Part shown: in pieces, positions 59,651 through 64,000 of the stretch
Layout of the letters: each line of letters begins with the position of its first letter
Position numbering within the stretch: the stretch's first letter is position 1
Assembly: GCF_016593255.1 (NCBI RefSeq)
Contig: NZ_AP023212.1
Span: forward strand, 1,104,001 to 1,168,000
Direction: 5' to 3'
Length of the DNA stretch: 64,000 nt
Origin: Hydrogenimonas urashimensis
Lineage (GTDB): Bacteria > Campylobacterota > Campylobacteria > Campylobacterales > Hydrogenimonadaceae
Position numbers and translations under genes: made by a program
The notes under the pieces: generated by a model
Told to the model about the DNA's origin: nothing
What the model saw: only the letters and a program-made list of their open reading frames with translations
Databases searched by the model: none

Positions 59651-61899
59651 GAGGTGCTCTCTTCCATCTTCTTGTCTCTTTTTCTCAGAAGCGATGCGAT
59701 GTGCGTGGGCGGTACCGGTTTGCTGAAGAGATATCCCTGCATTTCATCGCATCCCATCTCTTTTAAAATCTCTTTCTGTTTCTCCGTTTCGACCCCTTCG
59801 GCGATGGTCGAAAGGCCGAGCGCCTTGGCAAGAGCAATCGACGCTTTGACGATGGCCCTGTCCGACTCGTTCTTTTCGATATCCATGATAAACGTACGGT
59901 CGATCTTCAGCTTGTCCAAAGTAAACTGCTTGAGGTTCGCCAAAGAAGAATAACCCGTGCCAAAATCGTCGATGGAAAAACGAAATCCCATCTTCTGCAA
60001 CGATGTGATCGTCCGATATCCCTGCTTTTTGGAGTGCATGAAAGTCGTCTCGGTAATCTCGAATTCGATATTGGAAGGATCGACGTCATATCTTTGAATC
60101 GTCGTTTCGACAAAGGCGCTCCAACTTTCGTCCATCAGCTGTTTGCGTGAGAGGTTGACCGCCACAAGCAGATCCTCGATTCCCTCCTTTCGCCACCGGA
60201 CGATCTGGCGACAGCACTCTTTAAAAACCCATTTGCCAATTTTGATGATCAGGTCGCTCTCCTCAGCGATGGGTATGAATTCGGCCGGAGAGATGAGTCC
60301 TAAAATCGTCTCATCGACCCGCAGCAGCGCCTCGACACCCGTCACCTTTTCTTTCTTGAGGCCAAGTTGCGGCTGATAGAGAAGATAGTAGCTTTCACGG
60401 CGCAGCGCATCCTTGAGCGCCCGTTCGATCATGTAGTGGCGCTTGACGTTGCTGTCGAGCGATTTGGAATAGTACTGGAACCTGTTTTTTCCCTTCTCTT
60501 TTGCCCGATACATCGCCATGTCCGCAAACTGGACGAGCTCTTCTGCCTCGCTGCTGTCATCGGGAAAAAATGCGATACCGATACTGGCACCCAGGTCATA
60601 GCTCTCTTCCCCCACGACAAAAGGGTGATTGATCTCGCGAAGTATCTTCTGTGCCACATGCATCGAGGCATCGGCTTGTTTGATGTTTTCCGTTATCAAT
60701 AAAAACTCGTCTCCTCCCAGTCGTCCGAAAGTGTCGGTCTCCCGCAGAACGTTCTTGATGCGCCGGGAACATTCGATCAGCACTCTGTCTCCCGCACCGT
60801 GCCCTGCGGTATCGTTGATTTCCTTGAAATTGTCCAGATCGATAAAAAAGAGCGCACCCTTTCCGCCGTAGCGTTTGGCGCGTTTGAGTGCCCCATCCAG
60901 CCGCTCGAAAAGATGCATTCTGTTGGGTAGTTTCGTGAGCATGTCGTGGGTTGCGGTAAAATGGAGTTTCTCCCGGGAAGACTGCAGTTCGGAGATATCC
61001 GTGAGCATCGCCACCCGATAGGTCGCTTCACCCTTCTCATTGAAAACGGTATCGATCGACAACCAGGCCAGAAGCTTCGTTGCGTCACGTCGCCTGATGG
61101 TCACTTCACCGTGAAAAAGGTTTTTCTCCTCGAGAGAGGAGACGATGTTCTCCATCGTCTCGTCATCGAAAAAGGGGCGGAAATCGACGAGCCGATATCC
61201 GGGAAGCTGATGCTTCATGATACCGAGCATTCGGCAGAAGGCATCGTTGACTTCCAGATAGTGACCCTCGCGCGAAGCGATCATGATCCCCTCCGTCGCA
61301 TCTTCAAATATCTTTTTAATCACATTGAGATACTCCGTCGACTTCTTTTGTGCCGTCATGTCCCTGACGATGGTGATTGTCGTGCGTTTTCCGTTCTCCT
61401 TGATGTTTGTCGGCATGATGCGCGCTTCGTAGAAGCATCTTTCGTTTTTAAGATTCATCGGGTAGTTGATGATTTTAAGGGAATTGGTCCGAATCGCTTC
61501 GACCGTGGCTTCGTAAAAGAGTTTTGCGTATTCGGGAGGAAAGATTTCATCGATTCTCCTTCCGATAATCTCGTCACGGGGAAGGTAAAGAAGGTCGTCC
61601 TTGCCACGAGAAAGAACATCGAGATACTTGCCATCCTCGTCGACATAGAAAATGAGATCGGGAATAACTTTGATGAGCGCGGAAATCCGCCGCTGATAGC
61701 TCTCTTTGGAAGCTTCGAGCAGCTGTTCCATCTCCTGGGACGAGATTTCCAGTGAACGCTCGAGCAGATACCGGTCCTCGTCGTGACTGATATATGTCTC
61801 GTCCAGTTTATCGAGAAATTTCTTCCACCCCTCGATGGAGGGTACGGTGTCGGGAGAGAGACCGCTCTTTTTGAGAATACGCCGAAGGAGCCGGTGCAT
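59647..61899 (-). CDS. PAS-GGDEF-EAL cyclic-di-GMP signalling protein
   Basis: The 750-residue protein has an N-terminal coiled helix (1-70) and two PAS domains (about 71-190 and 191-310). A GGDEF domain follows with LTKLPNRMHLFERL, FFIDLDNFKEIND and an intact RLGGDEFLLI. The EAL domain has GVEALLRVD, VNLSRKQL, EFEITETTF, DDFGTGYSSL, LKIDRTFI, AEGVETEKQ and QGYLFSKPVPP, so all metal and catalytic motifs are present. It could make and break cyclic di-GMP. No membrane helix is seen, so the PAS domains sense a cytoplasmic signal. It follows the FIST gene directly. Confidence 0.93.
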   Translation of the reverse strand: MHRLLRRILKKSGLSPDTVPSIEGWKKFLDKLDETYISHDEDRYLLERSLEISSQEMEQLLEASKESYQRRISALIKVIPDLIFYVDEDGKYLDVLSRGKDDLLYLPRDEIIGRRIDEIFPPEYAKLFYEATVEAIRTNSLKIINYPMNLKNERCFYEARIMPTNIKENGKRTTITIVRDMTAQKKSTEYLNVIKKIFEDATEGIMIASREGHYLEVNDAFCRMLGIMKHQLPGYRLVDFRPFFDDETMENIVSSLEEKNLFHGEVTIRRRDATKLLAWLSIDTVFNEKGEATYRVAMLTDISELQSSREKLHFTATHDMLTKLPNRMHLFERLDGALKRAKRYGGKGALFFIDLDNFKEINDTAGHGAGDRVLIECSRRIKNVLRETDTFGRLGGDEFLLITENIKQADASMHVAQKILREINHPFVVGEESYDLGASIGIAFFPDDSSEAEELVQFADMAMYRAKEKGKNRFQYYSKSLDSNVKRHYMIERALKDALRRESYYLLYQPQLGLKKEKVTGVEALLRVDETILGLISPAEFIPIAEESDLIIKIGKWVFKECCRQIVRWRKEGIEDLLVAVNLSRKQLMDESWSAFVETTIQRYDVDPSNIEFEITETTFMHSKKQGYRTITSLQKMGFRFSIDDFGTGYSSLANLKQFTLDKLKIDRTFIMDIEKNESDRAIVKASIALAKALGLSTIAEGVETEKQKEILKEMGCDEMQGYLFSKPVPPTHIASLLRKRDKKMEESTS

Positions 61900-63042
61900 C
61901 TACGCTTCCCAGAGCAATGTCAGCGTCATGGTTTGGTTGTGCAGGTCGCACATACCCGAATGCATCGGAGAGATCTCTCCGTAGGAGTAGAATCCGATCT
62001 GCCTGACACCTTTGGGCAGGACATCCAGGGCCGCTTCGAGTTCCTCTTCTGTCCGCTGTTTCAAAAGAAGCTTTCTGCCCACACAGCTGATGGCGATACT
62101 GAGCGCGTCCATTGTCACCGTCTGCCCTTCCGCCATCGTTTCCGCCGCTTCATAGGCACCGTCGATAAGCCGGTCGAAATTGGCTTTCATGAATGTCGCA
62201 AATCCGCCTTCTGGCATGTCCCCGGCGAAAGTGATCGACTGATCCTCCTCGCTGACGGCCAATACGGTTCTTACCTTCGTCTCCGCGCTCTCTTTGGATT
62301 CGCGAATGGCCAGAGGAAACAGGAGCGCACTGGCGGGCAGCTCGTCGGCGTGCTTTCCCAGATACCGCTTGTAGACTTCGAGCGCCGGTTCGTTGTTGAG
62401 GGTATATAAAACGTTCTTTTTCGACGAGGTGATCTCCCGTTCGATGCCGAACCTGTCCCATCCTCCCTGATACCCTGATGCTATTCGGAAATGGTCGCCG
62501 TAAAACCCGATGGCACTAACCATCCTGGGCAGCGCGGAACACTGGTCGTCGACGACGAATGTCTTTTCGAACCGGTCATCGTCTCCGGCAAGACCGCCCG
62601 TGACGACGATATCCCGCGGTAGCACGCTGTTGATGCCTCTTGTCAGTTCCGAACCGTTGATCGTCAGACCTTCGCTTAGTACCAGAACCGCTTTGAGCTC
62701 CTTCTCCTTCATCAGTGAACGGGCCAGTTCGGCACCGATTCTTTTCGATTCGTCGGGAGAATCAATCGGAAACGCCACTTTTTTCACTCTGCTTTTCTCC
62801 AGCCGCACGACGGCAACGACCAGCGAATGTTCGAACAATTCATCGTCGAATATCTCCCCTGCGCCGGAACATCCCGCCTTGATGGCCAGGGGATAGGCTT
62901 CGCACACTTCCTGCAACGCAGCGTCGAGCGCTTTTTCTCTGTCTATCGCACCAAACATCAGCACCACGGTCGATTCGGAATCGAGCGATCTGTCGAAAGG
63001 TTCACTCCATCGGTCGGAGAATCGATACATACGAACTTTCAT
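61900..63042 (-). CDS. FIST-domain sensory protein
   Basis: The 380-residue protein has a FIST N domain (VVLMFGA, LAIKAGCSGAGEIFDD, LVLSEGLTINGSELTRGINSVLP, VTGGLAGDDDRFEKTFV) and a FIST C domain (IGFYGDHFRIASGYQGGWDRFG, PALEVYKRYLGKHA, and near the end GFYSYGEISPM). FIST modules are thought to bind small ligands such as amino acids. Here FIST stands alone, with its putative output, the PAS-GGDEF-EAL protein, encoded directly downstream with no gap. ATG 63042 has GGAG upstream and is preferred over ATG 63069. Confidence 0.88.
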   Translation of the reverse strand: MKVRMYRFSDRWSEPFDRSLDSESTVVLMFGAIDREKALDAALQEVCEAYPLAIKAGCSGAGEIFDDELFEHSLVVAVVRLEKSRVKKVAFPIDSPDESKRIGAELARSLMKEKELKAVLVLSEGLTINGSELTRGINSVLPRDIVVTGGLAGDDDRFEKTFVVDDQCSALPRMVSAIGFYGDHFRIASGYQGGWDRFGIEREITSSKKNVLYTLNNEPALEVYKRYLGKHADELPASALLFPLAIRESKESAETKVRTVLAVSEEDQSITFAGDMPEGGFATFMKANFDRLIDGAYEAAETMAEGQTVTMDALSIAISCVGRKLLLKQRTEEELEAALDVLPKGVRQIGFYSYGEISPMHSGMCDLHNQTMTLTLLWEA

Positions 63043-63117
63043 ACTGCTTTCTCCACAAATTCTGTTCATATAGTATCGATAAAAACAGTAATTTTGTTAG
63101 ATATCTATTGGAATATC

Positions 63118-63699
63118 CTAATGTTTTGTGGCAAAAGAGTCCACCATTGTCGCTTTGAGTATTTTGACGGTTCGCAGCGGGCGGTCCCTCCTGTCGGTCG
63201 GTGTGTTGGATATCTCAAAGACCGTTTTCATCCCCTCTTTGACCCTGCCGAAAATCGTGTAGTGTCCGTTCAGCCATGGCGAGCGGCCCACCGTGATGAA
63301 AAACTGGCTTCGGTTGGTATTGGGTCCGGCATTGGCCATCGCGAGGATTCCGGGTTTGTCGAAAACCACATTGGGAGCGAATTCGTCCCTGAAGGGTCTG
63401 TGCCAGATCGAATCACCCCCACTCCCCGTACCGGTGGGATCGCCGCTTTGTATCATGAATCCCCGGATGACCCGGTGAAAAGAGACGCCGTCGTAGTAGC
63501 CCTCTTTGACATGCCCAAGAAAGTTTTCGCTCGCCAAAGGGGCCCAGTCAGGACGAATTTCAAGCACAATATCTCCCATCGTCGTCTGGAGTCTCACCAG
63601 GGGGTGCTCATCGACACGGGTGCGCACTTTCGTATCGTTTGCCGAAAAAAGAGGCATGCAAAACAGAGTGAGAGAAAAAATGAGGATAAAGAGTCGCAT
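63118..63699 (-). CDS. Periplasmic cyclophilin-type peptidyl-prolyl isomerase
   Basis: The 193-residue protein has a signal peptide (LFILIFSLTLFCMPLFSA) and a compact bacterial cyclophilin domain: VSFHRVIRGFMIQSGDPTGTGSGG with the catalytic arginine, LAMANAGPNTNRSQFFIT, and YTIFGRVKEGM. It should assist folding of exported proteins. The tryptophan that confers cyclosporin binding is in SPWLNGHYTIFG. It is followed downstream by the FIST gene after a 75-base gap. Confidence 0.92.
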   Translation of the reverse strand: MRLFILIFSLTLFCMPLFSANDTKVRTRVDEHPLVRLQTTMGDIVLEIRPDWAPLASENFLGHVKEGYYDGVSFHRVIRGFMIQSGDPTGTGSGGDSIWHRPFRDEFAPNVVFDKPGILAMANAGPNTNRSQFFITVGRSPWLNGHYTIFGRVKEGMKTVFEISNTPTDRRDRPLRTVKILKATMVDSFATKH

Positions 63700-63765
63700 G
63701 AAAATTCCAATGGCAGAAATTATGGAATCATTTTAGCCAAAAAGGATTGAAAGAAAAGATGAGAG

Positions 63766-63799
63766 AAAAAGCGTCGGACCCCAAAGGGAAGGGGGCCGA
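63766..63799 (-). terminator. Terminator after rplS
   Basis: On the minus strand TCGGCCCC and GGGGTCCGA form a stem with one bulge around a nine-base loop, followed by CGCTTTTT. It begins a few bases after the rplS stop at 63806 and separates the ribosomal transcript from the cyclophilin gene. Confidence 0.65.
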
Positions 63800-63805
63800 A
63801 AAAAA

Positions 63806-64000
63806 TCACTTGCGGCGAAGTTCCTTGATACGAGCCGCTTTACCGCGGAGGTTTCGCAGATAGTAGAGTTTCGCGCGTCGGACACGACCGCGTCGGACCA
63901 CCTCGATACTTTCGATGCTGTCGCTATAAAGCGGGAAAATACGCTCGACACCAACGTTGTTCGCACCGATTTTTCGTACGGTGAAGCTTTTGCCTGTCCC
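63806..64000 (-). CDS. rplS: Ribosomal protein L19, C-terminal part (runs off the window)
   Basis: The last 64 codons of rplS are present. The product reads [15 protein letters not shown], then [38 protein letters not shown] and [10 protein letters not shown], which is the conserved C-terminal half of L19 at the 30S-50S interface. The 5' part lies beyond base 64000. trmD and rimM are expected upstream from usual bacterial gene order. Confidence 0.96.
   Translation of the reverse strand, partial: GTGKSFTVRKIGANNVGVERIFPLYSDSIESIEVVRRGRVRRAKLYYLRNLRGKAARIKELRRK

Overview
The window is a contiguous, gene-dense stretch of a Campylobacterota (Epsilonproteobacteria) chromosome. The main evidence is gene order. 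The run mfd, bactofilin (ccmA), M23 peptidase (csd1-like), folC, lptE, leuS, secF, secD, yajC follows the Helicobacter pylori order as I recall it, and truB-csrA-ispE-smpB is also typical of the phylum. A MagIII-type glycosylase and cbb3-oxidase maturation genes (ccoI, ccoS) agree. The base composition is richer in G+C than Helicobacter or Campylobacter, which suggests an environmental member; genus and species cannot be fixed from this window.

Layout. 1-5977 (+): a translationally coupled envelope operon (partial gene, YejM/LapC-like membrane protein, GT4 transferase, O-antigen ligase, glutamate racemase, heptosyltransferase II), mostly joined by ATGA overlaps. 6142-10152 (-): the ADP-heptose genes gmhA, hldE, hldD and gmhB, interrupted by a four-helix-bundle (S23/Avd-like) gene. 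10149-13767 (-): a small membrane ORF, ccoS, a Dabb protein, a ferredoxin-thioredoxin reductase catalytic chain and the copper ATPase ccoI. 13768-15050: decayed DNA (transposase tail, UDP-glucose dehydrogenase pseudogene) at the border of an A+T-rich O-antigen island (15055-21628: flippase, polymerase, transferases, acetyltransferase). This continues into the initiating phosphotransferase, Wzz and GalE. 25290-29078: a small membrane protein, rho and dnaX. 29092-34129: an NlpC/P60 lipoprotein, magIII, a YmdB-type phosphoesterase, sixA, and a subtilase whose propeptide is a separate gene. 34173-47137 (-): the long mfd to yajC block. 47154-50650 (+): lnt, cysK, an aminotransferase-IV protein and an SspB-like protein, facing a LysR regulator. 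51852-58170 (+): a UvrD/PcrA helicase, truB, csrA, ispE and smpB, with an inverted DUF4382 lipoprotein gene inserted before smpB. 58177-64000: a tiny membrane ORF, a coiled-coil membrane protein, a FIST plus PAS-GGDEF-EAL signalling pair, a periplasmic cyclophilin and the end of rplS.

The most unusual feature is scattered through the window: at least fifteen short, degenerate tandem arrays whose unit is always seven bases, although the unit sequence differs between loci (GTCGTTG, TGATAAT, AGTGAAT, TTTTTAG, GAAAAGT, CGGAAAT and others). Unit variants within an array differ mostly by transitions. Three loci carry arrays as inverted pairs. One pair brackets the four-helix-bundle gene between hldD and hldE, one brackets what looks like the C-terminal remnant of another such gene between rho and dnaX, and one brackets about 60 bp between leuS and secF. 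Other arrays lie in frame inside genes (waaF, mfd, the sixA tail), and in lptE they supply the lipoprotein signal peptide. I read this as a possible heptamer-repeat element associated with S23/Avd-like proteins. Heptanucleotide repeats (STRR) are known in cyanobacteria, but I do not know of a description in this phylum.
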